Assembly: GCA_016219875.1 (NCBI GenBank)
Contig: JACRJZ010000168.1
Coordinates: 45,963 to 109,962, forward strand
Length of the DNA stretch: 64,000 bases
Direction of reading: 5' to 3'
From: Verrucomicrobiota bacterium
GTDB lineage: Bacteria > Verrucomicrobiota > Verrucomicrobiia > Limisphaerales > JACRJZ01
The notes beneath the pieces are model-generated. The model did no database searches, was not told the origin of the DNA, and saw nothing but the letters and a program-made list of their open reading frames with translations. Shown piece by piece: positions 48,467 to 56,734 of this stretch. The stretch's first letter is position 1, and the number at the start of each line of letters is the position of its first letter. The translations under genes and the position numbers were made by a program.

Positions 48467-49410
48467 TTCAAAGCTTTCTTCTTTTTGCGCGGAGTCTGAA
48501 ACCGGTAGGCAACCGGCCTCTCCTTCAAAACCAACGGCTCCTCCATCACTGCCGGCGCGTGGATGCATTCGAAGCTGGAGGACGAAAACAGGTTTTGGTT
48601 CTCATCGAGAATCCGGCGCGCCGTCATGCGGCAATACTCGGGATCAATCTCGATGCCGATGCTGTTCCGGTTCCACTGCATGGCCGCCAGCATCGTGGTG
48701 CCGGAACCGCAAAACGGGTCGAGCACTGTGTCGCCGTGGAACGAAAACATGCGCACGAGCCGCGTGGCGAGTTCGATCGGGTAGGGCGCGGGATGTTCCT
48801 TGGTCGAGGCCCCCGTGACGGTCCAAATCTGGCGGAACCATTCGTTGAACTCGGCCTTGGGAATCAGGCTGAGGCGGCGCTGTTCCTCGGTGGGCTGCCG
48901 GTAGCCGCCGGGTTTGCGCTGCATCAGGATGAACTCGATGTCGTTTTTCACGATGGCGTTTGGCTCGTAAGGCTTGCCCAGGAACTTGCTGCTCGTGTTG
49001 GCCTCGAAGACTGCGTTGGAAATCTTGTGCCAGATGATGGGGTTGAGGTTGTCGAAGCCCAGTCTCCGGCAGATCACGCAGATGTCCGCGTGCAACGGAA
49101 CGACCACGTGCCGCCCGTACTCCTTGCGCGAAAGGCAAACATCGCCCACGACGCAGACCAACCGTCCGCCTGGGACGAGGACGCGGTAGGCTTCGGTCCA
49201 CACGCGCCGCAGGTCGTCCAAGAACTCCTCGTAATCCTCGATGTGCCCCATCTGGCCGGGGCTGTCGTTGTAACGCTTCAGCTTCCAGTAAGGCGGCGAT
49301 GTGATCACGAGATGCACCGATCCGTCGGCAATGTAGGGGAAACTCCGCGCATCGCCTTGGTAAAGGCGGTGCGTCGTCGGAACGTCCCAGTTGATGGCGG
49401 GCTGCTTCAT
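48463..49410 (-). CDS. DNA methyltransferase of a type II restriction-modification system
   Basis: Methyltransferase of 315 residues, beta-class order of motifs: catalytic VITSPPYWKLKRY near residues 38-50 first, AdoMet-binding DPFCGSGTTMLAAMQ near residue 240 later. The TSPPY form is typical for N4-cytosine enzymes but also occurs in some N6-adenine ones. I start at ATG 49410 with AAAGG 8 nt upstream, 4 nt after the restriction gene stop; an ATG at 49437 is also in frame. The C-terminus overlaps pheT by 4 nt. Protecting the site cut by the neighbouring PaeR7I-like nuclease is its expected job. The basic tail (PRKKKKALK) is unusual. Confidence 0.88.
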   Translation of the reverse strand: MKQPAINWDVPTTHRLYQGDARSFPYIADGSVHLVITSPPYWKLKRYNDSPGQMGHIEDYEEFLDDLRRVWTEAYRVLVPGGRLVCVVGDVCLSRKEYGRHVVVPLHADICVICRRLGFDNLNPIIWHKISNAVFEANTSSKFLGKPYEPNAIVKNDIEFILMQRKPGGYRQPTEEQRRLSLIPKAEFNEWFRQIWTVTGASTKEHPAPYPIELATRLVRMFSFHGDTVLDPFCGSGTTMLAAMQWNRNSIGIEIDPEYCRMTARRILDENQNLFSSSSFECIHAPAVMEEPLVLKERPVAYRFQTPRKKKKALK

Positions 49411-49414
49411 CGCT

Positions 49415-50143
49415 TCAGCCTTTGAATCTTGCCGCATGAGCCGCCAACGATTCGGCGAACTGGAGGAACGCCAAATCCTCCGCAGGTTCCGTGAACCCTC
49501 CTTTCAGCCCGGCCTTCTGCTCCGAAAGGAGGCAGGTGGATGCGTCGTAGTGGCGCTCGCGAACCAGCTTGCGGCAGAACAACTCGTAACGCTTGGCGTA
49601 GGAAGCGTTGACGAACTCGGGGAAAACCTTGAAGTGCGGCTCCTTCACCCTCACGGGCCGGCGAGAACCGTCGCAATCCTCCAGCAGGAAGATGTAGCCG
49701 AGCCGCGGGCGGATGGTCTTGTTGAAAGCGCCTTCACGATAGGCAGTCCACAAATCCAGTGCGCTGCCCATCGCCTCCTCGGTGCGGTTGTTGAAATTAT
49801 TTCCAAACGACGGCCCGACTTGCGACTTCGTTTCCAGCGCCAAGATCAATTGAGAATCCCGGACGACAAGCAGATCCCACTCCTTGGTCGGTCGGAAGAA
49901 CCCAGGCAACTCCAGCGCCGTGTTGTGGAAGATGTATTTCTCCGAAACGCCCGCCTCAACAATCAACTCCGTCACCAACGCGATGAACCCATCCATCTGC
50001 GCCCCACCCGTGACGGCGCTACGAGCGCCCTGGTCACGCTGGCCGGAAGCGCCTTGCTTGGCAGACTGGCGGCGACGTGTCGCCCAGTAGCTGGCGACAG
50101 CTTGTGTGGCGCGGCGATTCAAATCGGTTGGATCGATGTTCAT
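49415..50143 (-). CDS. PaeR7I/XhoI-family type II restriction endonuclease
   Basis: Restriction enzyme of 242 residues. The nuclease core carries EWDLLVVRDSQLILALETKS, with PD-(D/E)xK-type residues Asp, Glu and Lys (ALETK), followed by QVGPSFGNNFNNRTEEAMGS, which I recognise as the PaeR7I family (isoschizomers of XhoI, site CTCGAG). ATG 50143 overlaps the stop of a 38-codon ORF (ATGA); a GTG at 50179 is an alternative. A DNA methyltransferase follows. That the site is CTCGAG is inferred from the family and not tested. Confidence 0.85.
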   Translation of the reverse strand: MNIDPTDLNRRATQAVASYWATRRRQSAKQGASGQRDQGARSAVTGGAQMDGFIALVTELIVEAGVSEKYIFHNTALELPGFFRPTKEWDLLVVRDSQLILALETKSQVGPSFGNNFNNRTEEAMGSALDLWTAYREGAFNKTIRPRLGYIFLLEDCDGSRRPVRVKEPHFKVFPEFVNASYAKRYELFCRKLVRERHYDASTCLLSEQKAGLKGGFTEPAEDLAFLQFAESLAAHAARFKG

Positions 50144-50256
50144 TGGGCCGATTTCACCTTGGAACTGCCTCTTAACCACGCGCCGTTTTTGCGAAAGAGG
50201 CGGACGGCTTTGTTACCGCAATGGAGGACATCAATGCGTTCAAAGTCTCGTTTCAT
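50140..50256 (-). CDS. 38-codon ORF linking vapC to the restriction gene
   Basis: Small ORF starting MKRDFERIDVLHCG and ending in SKVKSAQ. Its ATG (50256) overlaps the vapC stop and its TGA overlaps the restriction-enzyme ATG, both by 4 nt. So it may simply be a translational bridge that carries ribosomes from vapC to the restriction gene. It is too short for a normal controller (C) protein and has no helix-turn-helix that I can see. The sequence is basic (two RK/KR-like segments). Confidence 0.45.
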   Translation of the reverse strand: MKRDFERIDVLHCGNKAVRLFRKNGAWLRGSSKVKSAQ

Positions 50257-50630
50257 AGCGATTTCGCGACGGGCATGATGTCATCGAAATGCGCGTCACA
50301 GTGCTCCAACTCCAGTTTGTGCGTCACGGCGCAGGCAGCGATGACGACATCGCTGACCGGGACGGTAAGCCCCTTCTCCCGGTAGCGCAGGGCCAGTTTG
50401 GCGGAAAGGAGCCAGACCTCGGCGTCCACCGGGATGCGCTCAATCTCTTTTTCCATTTCGGCCAGTTCGCGCTTCTCCTTGGTGCCGCGCACGCCGTGCC
50501 ACAGTTCCACCAGAGTCAGATCACACCAAGCAGCCTCGCCGCTGAGCACAAGCCCTTCGACCCGGTCGCCAGCTTCGGACTCCGTGTCTCGCAAGTATTC
50601 CACCCAACTGGAGGTATCGACGAGTTTCAC
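50253..50630 (-). CDS. VapC-type PIN-domain toxin
   Basis: Ribonuclease toxin of 125 residues. The PIN fold's acidic residues are visible: MKLVDTSSWVEYLRD (first Asp), LTLVELWHGVRG (Glu), PVSDVVIAACAV (Asp) and CDAHFDDI (last Asp). Length is normal and nothing is missing. It overlaps vapB (4 nt) and the 38-codon ORF (3-4 nt). It is part of a chain of coupled genes that ends in pheT. Confidence 0.9.
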   Translation of the reverse strand: MKLVDTSSWVEYLRDTESEAGDRVEGLVLSGEAAWCDLTLVELWHGVRGTKEKRELAEMEKEIERIPVDAEVWLLSAKLALRYREKGLTVPVSDVVIAACAVTHKLELEHCDAHFDDIMPVAKSL

Positions 50631-50851
50631 CGGGCGTTCTCCTTCCGCTCCGCTTCCCGCAGGGTCTTGAGTTCCTTCTGGGTCATGAAGTCCTTGAACT
50701 GGCCGCGAACCCGCGCATTCAGGGCCTCCAGCCGCTTAAGCCGGTTGAAACGCTCCACGGCCGTCACCACCGCGTCTCGTTTGGTGTCCGCGCCGGTGTG
50801 CTTCATGGCTTCATCCAGAACAGAATCTGGAATATCGATCGTCGTTTTCAC
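50627..50851 (-). CDS. VapB-type antitoxin
   Basis: Antitoxin of 74 residues. The N-terminus MKTTIDIPDSVLDEAMKHTG, TKRDAVVTAVERFNRL is a ribbon-helix-helix/VapB type-II family (DUF2191-like) DNA-binding domain. The Lys/Glu-rich C-terminus should wrap the VapC partner encoded immediately downstream (ATGA overlap). It starts with GTG overlapping the stop of the metallo-hydrolase gene, so no separate promoter is evident, unusual for an autoregulated pair. Confidence 0.88.
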   Translation of the reverse strand: MKTTIDIPDSVLDEAMKHTGADTKRDAVVTAVERFNRLKRLEALNARVRGQFKDFMTQKELKTLREAERKENAR

Positions 50852-51678
50852 GCTTCCATTGTCGGGGTGACCTGGATTCCGTCAAGCGCCGTCTGGGAAT
50901 CCACCGTCAACGTTGCATTGGGCGCCGCTTGCTGTGTCATCTCGACATGAACATGGCTCGCCCCGAGGCGCCCCAGCCGCTCGCTCACGACCCGGTGCGC
51001 CAACTCCGGTTTGTTGCAGTCGCGGCTGAGGTGCGCGAGATAGAGGTGCCGGAGTTCGGCAGAGACGATTTGCTCCAGTGCTTCCGCCGCGGCTTCGTTG
51101 GAGAGATGGCCGTGCCGGCTGAGGATGCGCTGCTTGAGGCTCCACGGGCGGTACGGATCGTTCTGCAGCATCGCCACGTCGTGGTTCGCTTCCAGCACCA
51201 GGACATGGGCTTGGCGAACGCGCTCAATGACCAGCTTGGTGGCATGGCCGAGATCTGTCAGCACGCCAATGTTCCCGCCCGCGGTACGGATCAAGAAGCC
51301 CACCGGATCGTAGGCGTCGTGCGGCACGGCGAAAGTTTCCACCACGGTATCGCCCAGGTCGAACGTGTTCCCCGTCTCGAACTGCCGGAAGTCGCCCTGG
51401 ACTTGCAGGCTGGCCTGGATGGCCTCGCGCGTGAGCCGGTTGCAATAGACGGGCAGCCGCAGCTTGGCCAAGCCCGTGAGGCCCTGGACGTGGTCGGAGT
51501 GCTCGTGCGTGACGAGGATGCCGGTCAAGCCTTCCGGCGCGCGCCCGATCGAGAGCAGGCGCTGGCGGATTTGGCGTCCGCTCAGGCCGGCGTCGATCAG
51601 CAGGCGCGTTTCGCCGGTTTCCAGGTAGGCGCAATTGCCGCTGGAACCGCTGCCGAGAAGGGTCAGTTGCACTGGCAC
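50848..51678 (-). CDS. MBL-fold metallo-hydrolase (YycJ-like)
   Basis: Metallo-beta-lactamase-fold hydrolase of 276 residues. The N-terminus LTLLGSGSSGNCAYLETGET and the zinc motif VTHEHSDHVQGL (HxHxDH) are those of the YycJ/WalJ group, thought to act as nucleases or in cell-wall/DNA coordination. Later metal ligands lie in VPHDAYDPVGF and LEANHDVAML, HLYLAHLSRDCN. It leads the coupled minus-strand chain (vapB, vapC, ORF, restriction, methylation, pheT). The start is 101 nt from the divergent rpoN start. Confidence 0.9.
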   Translation of the reverse strand: MPVQLTLLGSGSSGNCAYLETGETRLLIDAGLSGRQIRQRLLSIGRAPEGLTGILVTHEHSDHVQGLTGLAKLRLPVYCNRLTREAIQASLQVQGDFRQFETGNTFDLGDTVVETFAVPHDAYDPVGFLIRTAGGNIGVLTDLGHATKLVIERVRQAHVLVLEANHDVAMLQNDPYRPWSLKQRILSRHGHLSNEAAAEALEQIVSAELRHLYLAHLSRDCNKPELAHRVVSERLGRLGASHVHVEMTQQAAPNATLTVDSQTALDGIQVTPTMEA

Positions 51679-51700
51679 GCGAGGACGGTAGGGAATGGGA

Positions 51701-51728
51701 GTTCCAGGTTCAAGGTTCCAAGTTCCAA
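51701..51728. repeat. GTTCCAA heptamer tandem repeat
   Basis: Units GTTCCAG, GTTCAAG, GTTCCAA, GTTCCAA in the 101-nt divergent spacer between the metallo-hydrolase and rpoN genes. The unit is free of stop codons in all six frames. Confidence 0.82.
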
Positions 51729-51779
51729 GTCTCGGGAGAATTGCTTGAGCTTCGCCCGCCAGCCGCTACACTGCCGCCG

Positions 51780-53276
51780 ATGTCGCAGGGTTTATACCTT
51801 TCGCAAAAGATGTCGTTGTCGCAGGTGCTCGCGCCGCAATTGCAGCAGTCGCTGGCACTCCTGCAGGCTCCGACTTTGGAACTGAAGGCCCTGGTCGAAC
51901 AGGAACTGCAGCAGAACCCGGTCCTGGAGGAGGTCGCGGTGGAGCCGCAAACCGCCGAAAAATCCGACAGCAACGACGAGGCGCCGGCGGCGAGCCTCGA
52001 TCCCGCCGAACCCCCTGCCGATACGAAGTTTGACCCCGCCACCGAGAAAGCCAGCAACGCCCCGGTGGACGATTTCCAGGCCGAGTTCGAGCGGCTGAGC
52101 CAAATGGACCAGGAATGGCGCGACCATTTCACCGCCACCAACATCCCGCTCCGCGGCCGGGAGGAGGACGAGGAGAAGCGTCAGTTCATGTTCGACTCGC
52201 TGGTCGCGACCACTTCCTTGCAGGAGACGCTCTTGGAGCAAATGCGGACTTCCGACTTGCCGGAGGAACAGCATCCCATCGCCGAGATGCTCATCGGCAA
52301 CATCGACGAGCACGGCTACCTCAAAACTTCGGTGGAAGAACTGGCCGGGACGACGAGCGTTCCCGCGGAGCAAATTCTAGAGGTGCTCCGGGTCATCCAA
52401 GCCTTTCATCCGCCGGGTGTGGGCGCGCGGGACTTGCGCGAATGCCTCCTTCTCCAACTGGAGCGCCGCAGTCAAAAGGACACGCTGGAATACCGGATCA
52501 TCGACCAGCATTTTGAGGCGCTGGGCAAGCGGCGCATCCCGGAACTGTCGCGGGGCACTGGGGCGGACCTCGATGAGGTGCAGGAAGCGCTGGAACGCAT
52601 CACCCGGCTGGACCCACGGCCAGGCCGCGATTTTCTTCCGGACAACGACATCTACGTGGTGCCGGAGGTGTTTGTGACGCGGTCCAGCGATGAGTTCGTT
52701 ATCACAACGAACAACGACCACATTCCGCACCTGCGCATCAGCAACACCTACAAGGATCTGATGTCGCAAGCCGACGCCTCCCCGGAAGTCCGCAACTACA
52801 TCCGCGAGAAAATCCGGGCCGGGAAATTCCTCATCAAGAGCATTCACCAGCGGCAGCAGACCATCGTGAACATCGCGCGTGAGATCGTGAACCGGCAGCG
52901 CGAGTTCATGGAGAAGGGCGTGGCTTTCCTCAAGCCGCTGACCATGTCCCAGGTGGCCGAAGTCGTGGGCGTCCACGAAACCACCGTCAGCCGCGCCGTG
53001 TCCGGCAAATACATGCAGACGCCCCAGGGCGTTTTCGAGATGAAGTACTTCTTCACCTCCGGCATCCAGACCGCGACCGGCGAAGGCATGTCCAACACCA
53101 GCGTCAAGGAGATGATTGCCGACATCTTCAAGAAGGAAAACACCACCAAGCCGCTCTCCGATGACGAAGTTGCCCGGATGCTCAAGGAGAAGGGCATCAA
53201 CATCGCCCGCCGGACCGTGGCCAAGTACCGGATGGAGTTGAACATCCTGCCCTCGAACTTGCGGAAGGTGTACTGA
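51780..53276 (+). CDS. rpoN: RNA polymerase sigma-54 factor
   Basis: Sigma-54, which directs polymerase to -24/-12 promoters and needs an AAA+ activator, 498 residues. The Gln-rich region I (LSQVLAPQLQQSLALLQAPT, LELKALVEQELQQNP) binds the activator. An acidic region II follows. The core-binding domain and the helix-turn-helix (MSQVAEVVGVHETTVSRAVS) are present, and the RpoN box ARRTVAKYR lies near the C-terminus. ATG 51780 is the natural start; the frame is open 13 codons further upstream. No enhancer-binding protein gene is in the window. Confidence 0.96.
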   Translation: MSQGLYLSQKMSLSQVLAPQLQQSLALLQAPTLELKALVEQELQQNPVLEEVAVEPQTAEKSDSNDEAPAASLDPAEPPADTKFDPATEKASNAPVDDFQAEFERLSQMDQEWRDHFTATNIPLRGREEDEEKRQFMFDSLVATTSLQETLLEQMRTSDLPEEQHPIAEMLIGNIDEHGYLKTSVEELAGTTSVPAEQILEVLRVIQAFHPPGVGARDLRECLLLQLERRSQKDTLEYRIIDQHFEALGKRRIPELSRGTGADLDEVQEALERITRLDPRPGRDFLPDNDIYVVPEVFVTRSSDEFVITTNNDHIPHLRISNTYKDLMSQADASPEVRNYIREKIRAGKFLIKSIHQRQQTIVNIAREIVNRQREFMEKGVAFLKPLTMSQVAEVVGVHETTVSRAVSGKYMQTPQGVFEMKYFFTSGIQTATGEGMSNTSVKEMIADIFKKENTTKPLSDDEVARMLKEKGINIARRTVAKYRMELNILPSNLRKVY

Positions 53277-53375
53277 ACTCCGGGAACCCAATCTTCCGCG
53301 GAGCAGTGGAAGCCGGATGCCGTGGCCGCACGAGACGTTCTCAAAATGAATCCGTTGAGCCTCTTTCGAAACCCC

Positions 53376-53444
53376 GGTGGGGCGAGCGTACTCGCGAGCC
53401 GAAGGCCGCGTGTTTCGCCGGCTCGCGAGTACGCTCGCCCCACC
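53376..53444. repeat. Family C palindrome, perfect 26-nt arms
   Basis: Arms 53376-53401 and 53419-53444 (starting GGTGGGGCGAGCGTACTCGC) are perfect reverse complements around a 17-nt loop. It lies in the 210-nt gap between rpoN and the PQQ gene. A degenerate copy is at 1499-1566. No T-run follows, but the hairpin is strong enough to block or terminate transcripts in either direction. Confidence 0.92.
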
Positions 53445-53486
53445 AAACTGACCTCCCATCGATTCCCGCGAATAGCTGCCCCATCA

Positions 53487-54716
53487 ATGCGTTCTCGACG
53501 ACTGGTCCGATGGTCTGGCCTGGCACTTCTGGCCGCCCTGTCTTCATTCGTCTCCTGGGCCGATGACTGGCCCCGCTACCGCGGTCCAAGCCTGAACGGG
53601 ATTTCCGCCGAGACTGGTTGGACCGCGGCCTGGCCCAAGGAAGGCCCGCCCGTGGCGTGGCGGGCGTCGGTCGGCGCCGGCTTTTCTTCGGTCGTCGTCA
53701 GCCAGGGACGCGCTTTCACGATGGGCAATGCCGGCGGCGTGGACACGGTCTTCTGCTTCGATGCCAGGTCGGGCCAAGTGCGGTGGAAGCACTCCTACAA
53801 AGCGCCGCTGGACGCCAAGTACTACGAAGGCGGACCCAGTGCGACACCGACGGTGGACGGCGACCGCGTCTTCACGCTCAGCAAACGCGGCAAGCTGTTC
53901 AGCCTGGAAGCGGCGACGGGCCAAGTCGTTTGGGAAAAGGACCTCGCCGGCGAACTGCTCGCGCCGGTGAACGAATGGGGCTTCGCCAGTTCGCCGCTGG
54001 TCGAGGGGAACCTCCTCTTCCTGAACGTGGGCGCGGCCGGAACAGCGGTGGAGAAAGCGACGGGCAAAGTCGCCTGGTACTCCGAGCAGAAGACCGCCGG
54101 CTATGCGAGTGCCATGCCGTTGGACCTCGACGGCAGACGCGTGCTGGTTCTGTTCACGGCCAAGTTCCTCCACGGGCTGGTTCCAGCGACGGGCAAAGAA
54201 CTCTGGCGGCACTCTTGGGAAACCGGCTGGGACAACAACAACGCCGATCCTATCGTGGACGGCGGCCGCATTTTCATTTCCTCCTACAGCCGTGGCTGCG
54301 CGTTGCTGGAAGTCCGGGACGGCCGCCTGCACGAGGTTTACCAGAATGAGAACCTCCACTCGCACATGAGCACCGCCGTAAAGATCGGCAGCCATCTTTA
54401 CGGCTTCAACGGCCGGGAAGGACGGGGGAGGCCGAACGACTTCCGCTGCCTCGACTTCCTGACGGGCGAGGTGAAATGGAAACACGAGGGCCTCGGTGTC
54501 GGCGCCCTCAGCACGGCGGATGGCAAGCTGCTCATCTTGAGCGAAACCGGCGAACTGGTGCTCGCCGAAGCCCGGCCAGACAAATTCAACCCGCTAAGCC
54601 GGACGCAAGTCCTGGGCGGGCGCTGTTGGACCATGCCCGTGCTGGCCAACGGCCACCTCTATTGCCGCAACGCGAAAGGGGACTTGGTGTGCCTGGACGT
54701 GCAGGGGAGGAAGTAG
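53487..54716 (+). CDS. Secreted PQQ-like beta-propeller protein
   Basis: Protein of 409 residues with a signal peptide (MRSRRLVRWSGLALLAALSS FVSWA) and PQQ-type propeller blades (FDARSGQVRWKHSYKAPL, LEAATGQVVWEKDLAGELLA, VPATGKELWRHSW). The opening DDWPRYRGPSLNGISAETGW is the hallmark of a large group of planctomycete/verrucomicrobial outer-membrane or periplasmic propeller proteins. No catalytic residues of PQQ dehydrogenases are evident, so it is more likely structural or an assembly factor. ATG 53487 lies after the palindrome; the frame is open upstream but crosses the palindrome. Confidence 0.88.
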   Translation: MRSRRLVRWSGLALLAALSSFVSWADDWPRYRGPSLNGISAETGWTAAWPKEGPPVAWRASVGAGFSSVVVSQGRAFTMGNAGGVDTVFCFDARSGQVRWKHSYKAPLDAKYYEGGPSATPTVDGDRVFTLSKRGKLFSLEAATGQVVWEKDLAGELLAPVNEWGFASSPLVEGNLLFLNVGAAGTAVEKATGKVAWYSEQKTAGYASAMPLDLDGRRVLVLFTAKFLHGLVPATGKELWRHSWETGWDNNNADPIVDGGRIFISSYSRGCALLEVRDGRLHEVYQNENLHSHMSTAVKIGSHLYGFNGREGRGRPNDFRCLDFLTGEVKWKHEGLGVGALSTADGKLLILSETGELVLAEARPDKFNPLSRTQVLGGRCWTMPVLANGHLYCRNAKGDLVCLDVQGRK

Positions 54717-54729
54717 CGGCTGCAAGGAG

Positions 54730-54804
54730 TGGAGCCGGTGATCGGATTTGAACCGATGACCATTCGATTACGAATCGAATGCTCTACCACTGAGCTACAC
54801 CGGC
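54730..54804 (-). tRNA. tRNA-Thr (anticodon CGT)
   Basis: The minus strand folds into a cloverleaf: acceptor stem GCCGGTG / CACCGGC, D arm GCTCAGTGGTAGAGC, anticodon stem TTCGA / TCGAA with loop TTCGTAA (anticodon CGT, reads ACG), and T arm ATCGGTTCAAATCCGAT. The discriminator is T and the CCA end is encoded. It stands alone 13 nt after the PQQ gene. Confidence 0.95.
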
Positions 54805-54954
54805 GCCAGAGCGCGGCGATTAGGCCAAAGCTCCGTCTGCAGGTCAAGCGACCCTTTTCGCGCTCTTTTTTGCGCGCCAACTTCTCCCAACGGCACATCA
54901 AACTCGGTCAGCGCCACACACGCCAACCGATGGCGTTGGCTGCTTCCTCCCGGT

Positions 54955-56661
54955 TCAAGGCGCTCCCAAAGCCGCCCGCACGAGAGCCGTTTCCTCCGGC
55001 AGGAGCTTGGCGCGCCGGCCGGCTTCGAGATACGGACGGGCCTTGTTCGTCTGTCCGGATGCGGTCAACAGCACGCCGTAGTAAGCCGCGATGGCCGGCG
55101 TCTGGAGTTGCGGGGGCGTGAGTCGCTCCAAGACTTCCAGCCCGTCGTGCGTCTTGCCCGAGAGATGCAGGGCATGGGCGTAGGTGGAGCAGACCACCGG
55201 ATCTTGCGGGCGCGCCTCGTAGGCTTCACGGGCGAAGGTTTGGGCCTGGCTGAGATTCTGCGTCAGAAGCAGCGACACGGCCGCGAGGTTGTTCTTCACC
55301 GTGATGTCCTTCGGGTCCAGTTGCAGCAGCGCCGTGTAAACCCGCAGCAGACCAGGCGTGTTGCCGTTCTGAGCGTAGAGGCGGTCGAGTTCCTTGAGGG
55401 GCCATCGTTCTTTGGGGAAACGCTGGCTGATTAGCCGGAGCAGACTTTCCTGTTCGTCAGCCCAACGCCAGGCGCTGGCCATTTGGACAAGGGCGGTGCA
55501 GGAGCGGAGGCGGTCGCCGGCTTCGTTCACGGCGCGCTGCCAAAAGACCTTCTGCGCGGCCACGTCCTTGTTCTCGAAAACGACTCGGGCCTGAAATGCG
55601 GCCCGGACGAATTCCAGATCACCCCACCTCTGCTCCGCCAACAATGAACCCAAGCCAGTCCAGTTGCCTTGGGCGATATGCGCTTCGGCCACGGCCAACA
55701 GAACCGGCGGTTGCTGCCGCGCCTCGGTCGGCAGGCTGGCCAGCCACTTCAGAACTTCCTCCGGTGGCCGTCGCGCGAGCATCCATCCGCTCAAGCCGTA
55801 GATGTGCGCGGGCGTCGTCTTGACGGCCTCTTGCACGGAAGCGAGAAAGTTGGTCAGTTCGGGGCTTTGGGCTTGGGCCAGCAACGTGAGGTGCAACAGC
55901 CGGTCCTCGAAACTGGCGGCGGGATCAGCCACCAGCAAGCGGGTGCGGGCCAGCGCGCCCGTCAGATCGTGGTTGCGGAGCGCGCCGTTGGCCAGCACGC
56001 GCAACGCATCCAGGCGAAACTTCTCGTCGGTGGACAACTTCTCCAAGCTCTGCTGCGCGGCATCCGCTTTCTCTGTGTTGCGGGCCTGGAGATTGAGGAC
56101 GGCCAGGTTCAGTTGGAGGCGTTTGTTCTCCGGGTCCAGCTTGGCGGCTTCTTCCAGGTGAGAACCACTCGCGGCGACTTGATTGGTGGCGAGCGCCAGC
56201 AGCGCCGCCATTTCATGGTAAGCCGCAGTGGGGCGATCCGATTCGGCCGCGCCCTCCAAGGCCTGGCGCGCTCGGGCCACGTCGCCGTGCGCAAAGGCCG
56301 CTTTGACCAAATGGAGCCGGTTCTGAAAAACGCCCGGCTCCAAGGCCACGATGCGTTGCAGCCAGAGCACCACTTCGGGCGAACGCGCCACCTCCAGGAG
56401 TTGGACCACGATCCGACACGCCTCGACGTTGGTTGGGTTCAGGTTTAAGGCCAGCCGCGCGCTGAGGGCGGCCTCTTTGTAGTCGCCCGTGCGCAGGAAC
56501 TCCTGGGCTTGGGCGAGGAACCGCTTTTCCTTGTGGTGACGATAAGCCGGCTGGCCCAGCCAGAACCCCAACAACATCAGCACCACGATGCCGCCGCCGA
56601 GGGCTCCCACGATGATCTGAAGCCGTCTCCGCAACGATTCGTCTTCGACGTAAATCGGCAT
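54955..56661 (-). CDS. Membrane-anchored TPR protein
   Basis: Protein of 568 residues with one N-terminal helix (IIVGALGGGIVVLMLLGFWL) and then tetratricopeptide repeats through most of its length (EFLRTGDYKEAALSARLALN, LNPTNVEACRIVVQLLEV, AHIAQGNWTGLGSLLAEQRW, ALHLSGKTHDGLEVLERL). Such proteins in Verrucomicrobia are often linked to exopolysaccharide or sorting machinery; no such neighbours are here. Function unknown beyond protein-protein scaffolding. Confidence 0.85.
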   Translation of the reverse strand: MPIYVEDESLRRRLQIIVGALGGGIVVLMLLGFWLGQPAYRHHKEKRFLAQAQEFLRTGDYKEAALSARLALNLNPTNVEACRIVVQLLEVARSPEVVLWLQRIVALEPGVFQNRLHLVKAAFAHGDVARARQALEGAAESDRPTAAYHEMAALLALATNQVAASGSHLEEAAKLDPENKRLQLNLAVLNLQARNTEKADAAQQSLEKLSTDEKFRLDALRVLANGALRNHDLTGALARTRLLVADPAASFEDRLLHLTLLAQAQSPELTNFLASVQEAVKTTPAHIYGLSGWMLARRPPEEVLKWLASLPTEARQQPPVLLAVAEAHIAQGNWTGLGSLLAEQRWGDLEFVRAAFQARVVFENKDVAAQKVFWQRAVNEAGDRLRSCTALVQMASAWRWADEQESLLRLISQRFPKERWPLKELDRLYAQNGNTPGLLRVYTALLQLDPKDITVKNNLAAVSLLLTQNLSQAQTFAREAYEARPQDPVVCSTYAHALHLSGKTHDGLEVLERLTPPQLQTPAIAAYYGVLLTASGQTNKARPYLEAGRRAKLLPEETALVRAALGAP

Positions 56662-56734
56662 GGCCCGACCATACAGGCGCGGACGCTCGCTCTGTCAACA
56701 CGAAGTTTGCCGGCCGGTCAATCGTCGCGGGGCT

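Noticed and set aside
50140..50256. Controller (C) protein of the restriction system
   Set aside because: Only 38 residues, no helix-turn-helix; kept only as a possible translational bridge.
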